Source: Pseudomonas sp. UMAB-08 (GTDB lineage Bacteria; Pseudomonadota; Gammaproteobacteria; Pseudomonadales; Pseudomonadaceae). From it: a DNA stretch of 64,000 nucleotides. The translations under genes and the position numbers were made by a program. Below the pieces are notes generated by a model. It was not told where the DNA came from, did no database searches, and saw nothing but the letters and a program-made list of their open reading frames with translations. The stretch spans positions 299,033 to 363,032 of the forward strand of contig NZ_LT607416.1 of assembly GCF_900095225.1 (NCBI RefSeq), read 5' to 3'. Position 1 is the first letter of the stretch. Each line of letters starts with the position of its first letter. This document shows, piece after piece, positions 29,097 to 38,304 of the stretch.

Positions 29097-30401
29097 GTGA
29101 AACCGGTCAAAGTAGGCATCTGTGGGCTGGGTACTGTCGGTGGCGGTACCTTCAACGTACTTCAGCGTAACGCCGAGGAGATTTCCCGCCGCGCCGGCCG
29201 TGAAATCGAAGTAGCGCAAATTGCCATGCGTACGCCAAATCCCCTCTGCCAGATTACCGGTACCCCCATTACCCACGACGTCTTTGCCGTCGCGACCAAT
29301 CCTGAAATCGATATCGTCATCGAGCTGATCGGTGGCTACACCGTTGCCCGTGATCTGGTCCTGCTGGCCATCGAGAACGGCAAGCATGTCGTCACTGCCA
29401 ACAAGGCACTGATCGCCGTGCACGGTAATGAAATCTTCGCCAAAGCCCGCGAGAAGGGCGTGATCGTTGCGTTCGAAGCCGCTGTTGCCGGTGGCATTCC
29501 AGTGATCAAGGCGATCCGTGAAGGCCTGTCGGCCAACCGCATCAACTGGGTCGCCGGGATCATCAACGGCACTGGCAACTTCATCCTCACCGAAATGCGC
29601 GAAAAGGGCCGCACCTTTGCTGACGTGCTGGCCGAAGCCCAGGCTCTGGGTTATGCCGAAGCCGATCCGACTTTCGACGTCGAAGGTATCGACGCCGCGC
29701 ACAAACTGACCATTCTTGCGTCGATTGCCTTTGGCATTCCGCTGCAGTTCGACAAGGCCTACACCGAAGGCATCACCAAGCTGACCACCGCCGACGTGAA
29801 CTACGCCGAAGCGTTGGGCTACCGCATCAAGCACCTGGGCGTGGCACGTCGCACGGCTGCGGGCATCGAGCTGCGGGTTCACCCGACCTTGATCCCGTCT
29901 GACCGCCTGATCGCCAACGTCAATGGCGTGATGAACGCGGTGATGGTCAATGGTGATGCCGCGGGTTCGACCCTGTTCTACGGCGCGGGTGCAGGCATGG
30001 AGCCTACCGCTTCCTCAGTGGTTGCCGATCTGGTCGACGTGGTTCGCGCCATGACCTCGGATCCAGAGAACCGTGTACCGCACCTGGCCTTCCAGCCAGA
30101 CTCGTTGTCCGATCACCCGATTCTGCCGATCGAAGCCTGCGAAAGTGCTTACTACCTGCGAATTCAGGCCAAGGATCACCCGGGTGTTCTGGCGCAAGTG
30201 GCGAGCATTCTGTCCGAGCGCGGGATCAACATCGAATCGATCATGCAGAAAGAGGTCGAAGAGCACGACGGTCTGGTGCCAATGATTCTGCTGACCCACA
30301 GCGTGCTCGAACAGCGTATGAACGACGCGATCACAGCCCTTGAAGCCTTGCAGGATGTGGTTGGCAGCGTAGTGCGTATTCGTGTTGAACAGCTGAACTA
30401 A
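29097..30401 (+). CDS. hom: Homoserine dehydrogenase
   Basis: Reduces aspartate semialdehyde to homoserine, the branch point to threonine and methionine. The 434-residue monofunctional enzyme has the Rossmann motif GLGTVGGGTFNVL (from about residue 11), the catalytic domain (GGIPVIKAIREGL, INGTGNFILT, GYAEADPTFDVEGIDAAHK), and a C-terminal ACT domain (KDHPGVLAQVASILSERGINIESI) typical of threonine feedback. The start is GTG 29097, with GGGGA eight bases upstream. It is followed 46 bases later by thrC. Confidence 0.97.
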   Translation: MKPVKVGICGLGTVGGGTFNVLQRNAEEISRRAGREIEVAQIAMRTPNPLCQITGTPITHDVFAVATNPEIDIVIELIGGYTVARDLVLLAIENGKHVVTANKALIAVHGNEIFAKAREKGVIVAFEAAVAGGIPVIKAIREGLSANRINWVAGIINGTGNFILTEMREKGRTFADVLAEAQALGYAEADPTFDVEGIDAAHKLTILASIAFGIPLQFDKAYTEGITKLTTADVNYAEALGYRIKHLGVARRTAAGIELRVHPTLIPSDRLIANVNGVMNAVMVNGDAAGSTLFYGAGAGMEPTASSVVADLVDVVRAMTSDPENRVPHLAFQPDSLSDHPILPIEACESAYYLRIQAKDHPGVLAQVASILSERGINIESIMQKEVEEHDGLVPMILLTHSVLEQRMNDAITALEALQDVVGSVVRIRVEQLN

Positions 30402-30447
30402 CCGCGGCTATCGAATCAAGCAGCTCTTGTTTTAGAGAGGAATAATC

Positions 30448-31872
30448 ATGCGTTACATCAGTACCCGCGGCCAAGCGCCAGCCCTGAATTTCGAAGACGT
30501 GCTGCTCGCTGGCCTTGCCAGTGATGGCGGCCTGTATGTGCCGGAAAACCTGCCGCGCTTTACCCAGGAAGAAATCGCTTCATGGGCTGGCCTGCCGTAC
30601 CACGAGCTTGCTTTCCGGGTCATGCGTCCTTTCGTTACCGGCAGTATCCCGGACGCCGATTTCAAAAAGATTCTGGAAGAAACCTATTCGTCGGGAGAGG
30701 GGGGCGTCTTCGCCCACAGCGGTATTGCCCCGCTGCGCCCATTGAATGGCAATGAGTGGGTGCTTGAGTTGTTCCATGGTCCGACCTTGGCCTTCAAGGA
30801 CTTCGCTCTGCAACTGCTCGGACGTTTACTCGATTATGTGTTGGCCAAGCGTGGCGAGCGCGTAGTGATTCTGGGCGCGACCTCCGGTGATACCGGCTCG
30901 GCCGCCATCGAAGGTTGCCGTCGTTGCGACAACGTCGACATCTTCATCCTGCATCCTAACAATCGTGTTTCGGAAGTTCAGCGTCGGCAGATGACCACCA
31001 TCTTCGGCGAGAACATCCACAACATCGCCGTCGAAGGCAACTTCGATGACTGCCAGGAGATGGTCAAAGACAGCTTCGCCGATCAGGACTTCCTCAAGGG
31101 CACGCGTCTGGTTGCGGTCAACTCGATCAACTGGGCACGGATCATGGCCCAGATCGTGTACTACTTTCATGCGGCCCTGCAGCTCGGTGGGCCGGCACGT
31201 TCGGTGGCGTTCTCGGTTCCAACCGGTAACTTCGGCGATATTTTCGCCGGTTACCTGGCACGCAACATGGGCTTGCCGATCAGCCAGCTGATCGTCGCCA
31301 CCAACCGCAATGACATCCTGCACCGCTTCATGAGCGGCAATCAGTACTCCAAGGAAACCCTGCACGCGACCTTGTCGCCGTCCATGGACATCATGGTGTC
31401 GTCGAACTTCGAGCGTTTGCTGTTCGATATGCACGGGCGCAATGGCGCAGCCATCGCTGGCTTGATGGACACCTTCAAGCAGACCGGTACGTTTAGCGTC
31501 GATGAAGACCGCTGGACCGAAACCCGCAAGCTGTTCGATTCCCTGGCGGTCAGCGATGAACAGACCTGCGAGACCATCGCCGAAGTGTTCGCGCAGACGG
31601 GCGAAGTGCTTGATCCGCACACCGCCATTGGGGTCAAGGCTGCCCGCGATTGCCGTCGCAGTCTGGATACGCCGATGGTGATTCTGGGGACCGCGCATCC
31701 GGTCAAGTTCCCGGATGCAGTGGAGAAAGCCGGTGTAGGAAAAGCCCTTGAGCTGCCTGCACATTTGGCTGATTTGTTTGAGCGAAAAGAGAAGTGCACC
31801 GTTCTGCCAAATGACCTTAAAGCCATACAGGCCTTTGTCAGCCAGCACGGTAATCGCGGCAAACCGCTCTGA
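30448..31872 (+). CDS. thrC: Threonine synthase
   Basis: PLP enzyme that converts O-phosphohomoserine to threonine. The 474-residue protein has the PLP lysine in HGPTLAFKDFALQ, the substrate-binding GATSGDTGSAAIEG, and SVPTGNFGDIFAGYLARNMG. AGAGAGG lies before ATG 30448. It completes the homoserine-to-threonine branch with hom; the kinase ThrH/ThrB is not in the window. Confidence 0.97.
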   Translation: MRYISTRGQAPALNFEDVLLAGLASDGGLYVPENLPRFTQEEIASWAGLPYHELAFRVMRPFVTGSIPDADFKKILEETYSSGEGGVFAHSGIAPLRPLNGNEWVLELFHGPTLAFKDFALQLLGRLLDYVLAKRGERVVILGATSGDTGSAAIEGCRRCDNVDIFILHPNNRVSEVQRRQMTTIFGENIHNIAVEGNFDDCQEMVKDSFADQDFLKGTRLVAVNSINWARIMAQIVYYFHAALQLGGPARSVAFSVPTGNFGDIFAGYLARNMGLPISQLIVATNRNDILHRFMSGNQYSKETLHATLSPSMDIMVSSNFERLLFDMHGRNGAAIAGLMDTFKQTGTFSVDEDRWTETRKLFDSLAVSDEQTCETIAEVFAQTGEVLDPHTAIGVKAARDCRRSLDTPMVILGTAHPVKFPDAVEKAGVGKALELPAHLADLFERKEKCTVLPNDLKAIQAFVSQHGNRGKPL

Positions 31873-31897
31873 CGGTATCGTCGTGTAACAAGATCAG

Positions 31898-31925
31898 GCC
31901 CGCCATTTGGCGGGCTTTTTTGTTT
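31898..31925 (+). terminator. Rho-independent terminator after thrC
   Basis: GCCCGCC (31898-31904), a four-base loop, GGCGGGC (31909-31915) and a T run, 25 bases after the stop. Confidence 0.92.
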
Positions 31926-31976
31926 TTGCGTGCCACACTCCGGGGGTTTTGGATCCCTACGGACGGGAAGACTGCG

Positions 31977-34900
31977 GTGAAGAAAGTCAGCAGGCACGGT
32001 ATGAGTGCCACAAACAAAAGCATTCTGCACACAGCCCTGCTGTGGATGCTGTTATTCCTGAGTCAGGCCGCGCCCGCTGCGCAAAGTTTGCCTTTCAGTC
32101 TGGTGGCGCCCTTTGTGAGTCTGCCGCCGATGGTCCTGGGCCCTCAGGATCAGCAATGGCTCGATCAGCATCGCCCCCTTCGCGTGGGTATCTCGATTGC
32201 CGATTACGAGCCGATCGACATCACCAGTGATCGCAATCGCTATCAGGGCATTAGCGCCGACTACCTGAGCCTGATCGGCAGCACACTGTCGGTGCCCATG
32301 CAGGTTGTGGGTTTCGCTCGACGCGAAGAGGCCATTCTCGCCCTGCGTAACGGCACCATCGATATTCTTACCAGTGCCAATGGCTTCGAGCGCGGCGTGA
32401 AGGAATTGGCGTTTTCCGCCGATTACATGCCCGACCGCTCGGTGATCGTCGGACGCGGGAGTGACGTGACCCTGCCGTCTGGGCTGAAGGGTAAGAAAGT
32501 GGTATTGCTTGATGGCTACGCCGATGCGCAGGTGGTCCATGCGGTTTATCCCGACAGCGAAATTATCCTGGCGCCTAATCTCTACAGTGCTCTTGAGGCC
32601 CTGAGCCAGGGCGAAGTCGATGCGTTTATCGGCAACGAAGTCATCGTGCGCTCCTACAGTGCCTTGCGCCCCTATCTGGGGTTACAGATCAAATCCGAAA
32701 GTGCGCTGCCGCCGGTTGGGTTCTCGTTCGCCACTCGCAAAGAAGACGGAACCCTGCTTGCTGTGATTGACCGTGCGCTCAAGAGCCTTGATCCGTCGGT
32801 CAGGCGTGAGGTCGTCGTGCGCTGGACCACGGGTCTGGGCTCGGACATTGCCCGGCAACGCATCAAGTTGACGACCGCCGAGCAAGGCTGGGTCCGTAAA
32901 CATCCTCATGTCACGGTGGCTTCTGGCCAACATCCCCCATACCTGTACCAGGACAAGAACGGCCAATGGGTGGGCCTGAATGTGGACGTGCTGGCGCGTA
33001 TTTCGCGCATGACCGGCCTGCAGTTCGCGCACAAGGAATCGTCCTCGACTGAAGAAACCCTACATTTGCTGCGTACCGGTCAGGCCGATATGAATACGAC
33101 CTTGGGGGAGAACGCCGAACGCAAGAAGTTCCTCGACTTCACCTACTCGTATGGCGGCAATGCCTGGGTTTTCGTTATGCGCAGCAAGGACCCATCGCCG
33201 CTGACCCTGAATGATCTGTCGGGACGGGTTCTGGCGCTGCCAGCCAAACATGCGCTGGAAGACTTTATCCGGCGCAATCATCCAGACATCACGCTTCGAT
33301 TGGTCAAGACTTACGAGCAAGCCCGTCAGTTGGTCGAAGACGGTCAGGCCGATGCGACCATCCAGAATGAGGCGGGTGCCTATCTGTTACCGCCGGGCGC
33401 GCTGAAAGTCGGTCGCAGCGTTGAGGGTCAATGGTCTCCTGATCGTTTCTCGGTGGTCGAGACTCAACCGGAACTGCTGAGCATCCTGAACAAGGCCCTT
33501 GAAGAATTTCCCGTAGGTGAATTACGGGCTATTCGCCTGAAGTGGCTGGGTGCGGTCATCCCTCAGCCCACGGTCTGGCAACGCATCCCGCCATGGGTTT
33601 ATTGGACCCTTGCCGTCGCATTGATGCTGGGCTTGGTCTCACTGGTCTGGAGCAGTCGCCTGAAGGTGCAGATTCGCCAGCGGCTCAGGGCCGAGGAACA
33701 GCTCAGTGATCAGTTGGCCTTCAAGCATGCCTTGCTCGACGGTATCCCCAACCCGATTTATGTGCGGGATCTCGATGGTCGGTTGATTTCGTGCAACCGC
33801 AGTTATGAGGAAAGCTTCGGGATCAGTTTTGAACAGATGAGTGGCCGGCGCTTGATCGATGTGGATTTGATCCCTCGTCCGAGTGCGGAACAGATGCACG
33901 CCGATTACTTGAAACTGCTGGAAACCCGGCAACCGGTGTTCGCTGACCGGCAGATGGAGCTCTTTGGCCGGTTGATTGAGGCCTATCAGTGGACCGTGCC
34001 TTTTTACCGGGCCGATGGTCAGTTGCAGGGCTTGCTGGGTGGCTGGATCGACATCACCGAACGTAAGCAACTGGAAGCCCAGCTCAACCAGGCGCGGCAG
34101 GAGGCAGAGCAGGCCAACGTCGCCAAAAGCGCTTTCTTGGCAACCATGAGCCATGAAATCCGCACGCCGATGGGCGCCATCATCGGTCTGCTCGAGCTTG
34201 AGCGCGAACAGGCTTTACGTCAGGGCACGCGGCCGTCCGAGGGGTTAAACGTCGCGTACCAGTCCGCACAGGAATTGATCGCGCTGATCGGCGACAGCCT
34301 GGACCTGGCCAAGATCGAATCCGGGAGTATGCAATTGACGCTCGCCGCAACCCCGTTGCGCCCGTTCTTTGAAGGCATTTGCAAGCTGTTCGAGGCCAAA
34401 GCGTCGGAGAAGGGCCTTGAGCTGCGGCTGGAGTTCGCCGAGCCGGCCGAGGGTGAATACTGGCTTGATCCGATGCGTCTGCGTCAGGTGCTGCACAACC
34501 TACTCGGCAACGCCTTGAAATTCACCCGCGAAGGCGGGGTGCTTATGCGTGTCAGCGCGATGGGTGCTGATCAGCACCGGCCCTGCTTGCGGATCAGCGT
34601 CAAGGACAGCGGTGTCGGCATCAGTGCGCAGCAGCAAAGCCTGTTGTTCCAGCCGTTTTCTCAGGCCAGTGGCGATACCGCAGCCGAATATGGCGGCACC
34701 GGTCTGGGGTTGAGCATTTGCAGGCAACTGGTGGAATTGATGGGCGGCCAGATCAGCCTTGAGAGCGAGCAGGGGGTCGGAACACAGGTCACGGTTGAAC
34801 TGGAGCTGGCCCGCGCCCAAGCGCCGAGCAAAGCCTCCAAGCCTCTTCAGTCGCGAGCTGTCAGCCGTTCATTACAATTGCTGATTGTCGATGATCTGTC

Positions 34901-35585
34901 GGCCAATCGCCTGGTACTGACTCAACAGCTTGAGTTTCTCGGGCATGAAGTGGTGTCCACCCACAGTGCTGAGTCGGCCTTGACGCTCTGGCGTGAGGGC
35001 GACTTCGACGGGGTTATCACTGACTGCAATATGCCAGGCATGAGCGGTTATGCCCTGACCGAAAGCATTCGGCTTATCGAAGCCAGGGAGCAACTGCGGC
35101 CTTGTCCGGTCATCGGTTGCACCGCCAACGCCATGAGTGATGAACGCCAGCGCTGTGAGCAGGCAGGCATGGACCGGCTGCTGGTCAAGCCCGTGCCGCT
35201 GGAGCAACTGGCGCAATTGCTCGCCGATATTGCGCCCGTACAATCGTTTGATATCCAGTCCTTGCGGCAAATGACCCGGGCCAACGATGAGCAGATGCAG
35301 CTATTGCTTCTGGAACTGTGGAAAAATCTGGAACAGGAATGGACCGTTTTGCAGCCTGCGGTGAGCGCGCAGGACTGGAAGACGTTGAGCGCTTCGCTGC
35401 ACCGTTTGAAGGGTGCAGCGTGTCTGGTCGACGCGGTGCCATTGGCGAAGGCCTGTGCCAGCCTTGACGCCAGCGTGCGCGTGCAATCACGCGTAACGCT
35501 GGTCGAGGAGTGGCAGAAGCTGGACGACGCTATCGGGCAGCTGCGCGTCGACATTCAGCAGCACTTGCCGGTGCCGCCTGTTTAG
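31977..35585 (+). CDS. BvgS/EvgS-type hybrid sensor kinase, RocS1/SadS-like
   Basis: A 1202-residue membrane kinase. In order: signal segment, two tandem periplasmic type 3 solute-binding (Venus flytrap) domains (about 50-280 and 290-520), a membrane segment (about 540-560, WVYWTLAVALMLGLVSLVW), a PAS domain (about 590-700), HisKA with His726 (SHEIRTP), HATPase (GTGLGLSI), a receiver with Asp1016 (VITDCNMPG) and a C-terminal Hpt with His1142 (LHRLKGAA). The relay is therefore complete. Start: GTG 31977 has GGGA eight bases upstream; ATG 32001 is the alternative. Next to an EAL regulator and a LuxR regulator it matches the P. aeruginosa RocS1-RocR-RocA1 (SadARS) locus, which controls biofilm maturation and cup fimbriae. 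The ligand is unknown. Confidence 0.88.
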   Translation: MKKVSRHGMSATNKSILHTALLWMLLFLSQAAPAAQSLPFSLVAPFVSLPPMVLGPQDQQWLDQHRPLRVGISIADYEPIDITSDRNRYQGISADYLSLIGSTLSVPMQVVGFARREEAILALRNGTIDILTSANGFERGVKELAFSADYMPDRSVIVGRGSDVTLPSGLKGKKVVLLDGYADAQVVHAVYPDSEIILAPNLYSALEALSQGEVDAFIGNEVIVRSYSALRPYLGLQIKSESALPPVGFSFATRKEDGTLLAVIDRALKSLDPSVRREVVVRWTTGLGSDIARQRIKLTTAEQGWVRKHPHVTVASGQHPPYLYQDKNGQWVGLNVDVLARISRMTGLQFAHKESSSTEETLHLLRTGQADMNTTLGENAERKKFLDFTYSYGGNAWVFVMRSKDPSPLTLNDLSGRVLALPAKHALEDFIRRNHPDITLRLVKTYEQARQLVEDGQADATIQNEAGAYLLPPGALKVGRSVEGQWSPDRFSVVETQPELLSILNKALEEFPVGELRAIRLKWLGAVIPQPTVWQRIPPWVYWTLAVALMLGLVSLVWSSRLKVQIRQRLRAEEQLSDQLAFKHALLDGIPNPIYVRDLDGRLISCNRSYEESFGISFEQMSGRRLIDVDLIPRPSAEQMHADYLKLLETRQPVFADRQMELFGRLIEAYQWTVPFYRADGQLQGLLGGWIDITERKQLEAQLNQARQEAEQANVAKSAFLATMSHEIRTPMGAIIGLLELEREQALRQGTRPSEGLNVAYQSAQELIALIGDSLDLAKIESGSMQLTLAATPLRPFFEGICKLFEAKASEKGLELRLEFAEPAEGEYWLDPMRLRQVLHNLLGNALKFTREGGVLMRVSAMGADQHRPCLRISVKDSGVGISAQQQSLLFQPFSQASGDTAAEYGGTGLGLSICRQLVELMGGQISLESEQGVGTQVTVELELARAQAPSKASKPLQSRAVSRSLQLLIVDDLSANRLVLTQQLEFLGHEVVSTHSAESALTLWREGDFDGVITDCNMPGMSGYALTESIRLIEAREQLRPCPVIGCTANAMSDERQRCEQAGMDRLLVKPVPLEQLAQLLADIAPVQSFDIQSLRQMTRANDEQMQLLLLELWKNLEQEWTVLQPAVSAQDWKTLSASLHRLKGAACLVDAVPLAKACASLDASVRVQSRVTLVEEWQKLDDAIGQLRVDIQQHLPVPPV

Positions 35586-35665
35586 GACTTGTCCTATGGG
35601 GTACAGATGCGGGGGCCTTTAAAGTACAGATCACTTTTGGCTAAAACTGCTCCGGCCCGCGAGGC

Positions 35666-36931
35666 ATGACTGTGAACTCTCTTAACGTTCTGATCCTTGA
35701 AGACAATCCGTTTCAACTGATGGCGCTGCACCAGATGCTCAATGCCAATCAAGTCTTCAACGTCCTGGCGGCTGACAGCGTCGCAGCGGCGCAACAATCG
35801 TTGACCAATCGGGGCCGCGTCGATATTGCCATCTGCGATTTGCAGATGGACGGCCCGGACGGGCTCGAAATGATCCGGCATCTGGCCGAGACCCGGCAGG
35901 CCCGTGCAGTGATCATTCTCAGCAGCACCGACACCAGCGTGCTGGACGGCGCGGCACATCTGGCTCGACAGCAGGGGCTCTGGGTGCTTGGCAGCCTGGC
36001 AAAGCCCGCGTCGGCAACGGCACTGCGTAAACTGCTGGAGGTTTACAGCGAGGGCATCGAACACGATACCGCGCGCTTGCCGTTGTTACAGGTGTCAGAG
36101 TCATTGTCACTGGAAGCGCTGTATCCGATAGCCCCCGGTCAACGCATTGACGATACCCGAGTGTCTGAACAGTGGATCGCCCACTACCAGCCCAAGGTCA
36201 GCCTGGAGGGGACATTACTGGGCGTTGAGGCGTTGGTCCGCTGGCAGCACCCGCAGTTTGGCCTGTTGGCGCCGGGCCGGTTCATGGCCGCAGTGGAGCA
36301 TGCGGGTCTGATTGCGCCGCTGACCTGGCGCATGCTGGAACTGGCGTTGAAGTTGTCCTCCGAGGTGTTGCAGGCACGCGGGGAAGCTTTGCCCGTGGCG
36401 GTGAATATCGCGCCAGTGATGCTCGAACATGTGGATTTTGCCCAGCAAATCCTGGCGCTGCTGGCGCGTTTCGGTCTGCCTCCAGAGGTGCTGACCCTGG
36501 AAGTCGTCGAGAGCTCGGTGCTGAACACGTCGACCTGGCAACTGGAAAGCTTGATGCGCTTGCGCCTGCAAGGGTGCAAATTATCCATCGACGACTTTGG
36601 CACGGGTGCCTCAAATATTGAGCGTTTGCTGCAATTGCCCTTCTCCGAGCTAAAGATTCCCTCCGAATTCGTGCGTGGCATGGCCGAAGACGCACGCAAG
36701 TCGGCGGTGGTCGCCGGTGCATTGATCATGGCGCGGCGGATGGCGATGAACGTGGTGGTCGAAGGCGTGGAAACCGCTGATGACTATCAAGCCTTGCAGG
36801 CGCTGGGCAAACCCGCAGTGCAGGGTTATTTCATTGCTCGCCCCATGAGCGAGACCGATCTGCTGAGCTGGATGGCGGAGCGTACGGGTTCGACTTCAGG
36901 TCAGCCCGTGCTCTTGCAGGTAAATGAATAA
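35666..36931 (+). CDS. rocR: Response regulator with EAL c-di-GMP phosphodiesterase domain, RocR-like
   Basis: A 421-residue receiver-EAL protein. The receiver has Asp58 (ICDLQMDG). In the EAL domain the eight catalytic residues of P. aeruginosa RocR can be matched by spacing: Glu188 (VEAL), Asn247, Glu279, Asp309-Asp310 (DDFGTG), Lys330, Glu366 (VEGVET) and Gln386. The usual LKID motif reads LKIPS (Pro332). It should hydrolyse c-di-GMP to pGpG and compete for the kinase Hpt domain. It lies 80 bases after the kinase gene and its last 36 bases overlap the convergent luxR-type gene. Confidence 0.87.
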   Translation: MTVNSLNVLILEDNPFQLMALHQMLNANQVFNVLAADSVAAAQQSLTNRGRVDIAICDLQMDGPDGLEMIRHLAETRQARAVIILSSTDTSVLDGAAHLARQQGLWVLGSLAKPASATALRKLLEVYSEGIEHDTARLPLLQVSESLSLEALYPIAPGQRIDDTRVSEQWIAHYQPKVSLEGTLLGVEALVRWQHPQFGLLAPGRFMAAVEHAGLIAPLTWRMLELALKLSSEVLQARGEALPVAVNIAPVMLEHVDFAQQILALLARFGLPPEVLTLEVVESSVLNTSTWQLESLMRLRLQGCKLSIDDFGTGASNIERLLQLPFSELKIPSEFVRGMAEDARKSAVVAGALIMARRMAMNVVVEGVETADDYQALQALGKPAVQGYFIARPMSETDLLSWMAERTGSTSGQPVLLQVNE

Positions 36932-37558
36932 GGACGCGTCGTTGGCCAGGCCCAGCTTGCGCATGGCGCTGACTTTTTGAGTGCTGACCGTTTTTTTGCT
37001 TCGGTTAATCTGTGCAGCGATTTCCCCCACCGAGCGCCCGGCCGCCAGTAAACGCAGGACTTCCTGTTCTTTGGGAGAGAGCTGCTCGTGGGATACCAGA
37101 GCGTCAGAACCGTAATCGCCGGCTTCGAGCAGAGCCTGTTTTACCGAGTCCGCAATGTAGTGTTTGTTCTGCCGGATACTCAGGATTGCGGCAGGCAACT
37201 CGCCCGCCAGGCTGGCTTTGCTCAACAACGCATTGACACCCAACGCAAGGATCGAGCTAAACAGTCCTGCGTTATTGAGCATGGTGACCACCACAATGGG
37301 CAATTGCGGATGATCGCGGCGAATCCGCCCCAGTAACCGCAGCCCGTCGTTCTGTTGGTCGACCGGCATCATGAAATCGGTCACCAGCACATCACACGCA
37401 TAGCTTTTCAGCGCTTCATTGAGCCCCACCGGGCTGCCGGCCTCGGCGACTACCTGAGCGTCGCCGCCTTGTTCGAGCACAACCCGCAGCCCTATCAGGA
37501 AAATAGGGTGATCGTCTGCCAGGATGATGCGCAGTGTTCGATCAGAGGGCTTACTCAA
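36896..37558 (-). CDS. NarL/LuxR-family response regulator, RocA1/SadA-like
   Basis: A 220-residue output regulator with a receiver (LADDHPIF at 13-20, phosphoacceptor Asp61 in VTDFMMP) and a LuxR-type helix-turn-helix from about residue 153 (LSPKEQEVLRLLAAGRSVGEIAAQ and KTVSTQ). It is the likely DNA-binding partner of the adjacent hybrid kinase. In the P. aeruginosa Roc1 system the equivalent regulator activates cup fimbrial genes; no such genes lie here. It converges with the EAL gene, overlapping its end by 36 bases. Confidence 0.88.
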   Translation of the reverse strand: MSKPSDRTLRIILADDHPIFLIGLRVVLEQGGDAQVVAEAGSPVGLNEALKSYACDVLVTDFMMPVDQQNDGLRLLGRIRRDHPQLPIVVVTMLNNAGLFSSILALGVNALLSKASLAGELPAAILSIRQNKHYIADSVKQALLEAGDYGSDALVSHEQLSPKEQEVLRLLAAGRSVGEIAAQINRSKKTVSTQKVSAMRKLGLANDASLFIYLQEHGLT

Positions 37559-37825
37559 GGTCAGGCTCCGTTTGCATGGGCAAGATGGGTTTGACCTGCC
37601 TTCAAGGTTATCGGCAGCTCTTCGTGCGTATTGATAGCGTATTGCAGGCTGATCTCTCCGTCGCGAGGCGGTGTACCCGGTTGTTTTTTATCTGTCATGT
37701 TCAGCAGGCATGCTCAAGGTTCCTGATTGCAGGCAATCCCCCGACTCACGGCGTACGAACTTTTTCCTCAAGCCGGGGGTCATTGATAAGCACCTTTGCA
37801 TTCAAACTGTTGAGTGGTGATCTAG

Positions 37826-38119
37826 ATGGAAAATATCAGCTTACTACTAAGCGAAGCCCTGACGCCGTACCAGGCAACGCTGGGCCCTGCGGGTGCTCAG
37901 GGTGAGCGTCTGGTGACCCTGAAAAACCCGGCGGGTGCGATTGTGATCGAGCGCACGCTGTGTGTAGCGCAGTTTTGCGACAAGCGCCAACTGACAGATG
38001 TGGTCGACGGTTTTCACCGAGACCTGTTAGTGGCCGAGGGGCGTATCGAGCCCTGCGTGATTGCGGCCATGCGCCACGCTCAAGCGCAGGCGTTTAGACC
38101 GGTTCTGGATTTTATTTGA
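37826..38119 (+). CDS. DUF3509 small protein
   Basis: A 97-residue soluble protein with the DUF3509 pattern (ALTPYQATLGPA near the start, RTLCVAQFCDKRQLTDVVDGFHRDL in the middle), a family largely limited to Pseudomonas and without known function. ATG 37826 is preceded by GTGGTGATCTAG, a poor ribosome site. Its stop codon overlaps the -35 of the candidate small RNA downstream. Confidence 0.75.
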   Translation: MENISLLLSEALTPYQATLGPAGAQGERLVTLKNPAGAIVIERTLCVAQFCDKRQLTDVVDGFHRDLLVAEGRIEPCVIAAMRHAQAQAFRPVLDFI

Positions 38120-38151
38120 CTGATCGGGGAACCTTAGTCGTATTCAGGCCT

Positions 38152-38268
38152 CATATTAAGTACGGCAGGTTCAGGCATTGTGCTCCGGTGATTGTTGCCT
38201 GCCGTACTGGTCCCGAGGGACCACGGTTTGACCCCGAGTTAGTTACCCCGCTGCTCGGGGTTTCTTTT
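38152..38268 (+). ncRNA. Candidate small RNA with three stem-loops and its own terminator
   Basis: A possible promoter (TTGACT at 38116-38121 and TATTCA at 38141-38146, spacing 19) is followed by an 11-bp perfect stem AGTACGGCAGG (38159-38169) with CCTGCCGTACT (38198-38208), a short stem TGGTCC-CGAG-GGACCA (38208-38223), and an intrinsic terminator with ACCCCGAG (38231-38238) or ACCCCG (38245-38250) pairing to CTCGGGGT (38254-38261), then TTTCTTTT. The predicted transcript is about 115 bases and has no coding frame. I do not recognise a known sRNA family. It could instead be the structured 3' end of the DUF3509 mRNA. Confidence 0.5.
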
Positions 38269-38304
38269 GTCTATAGTTTGGCAAACGTCTGCATTTCCGC
38301 AGGC

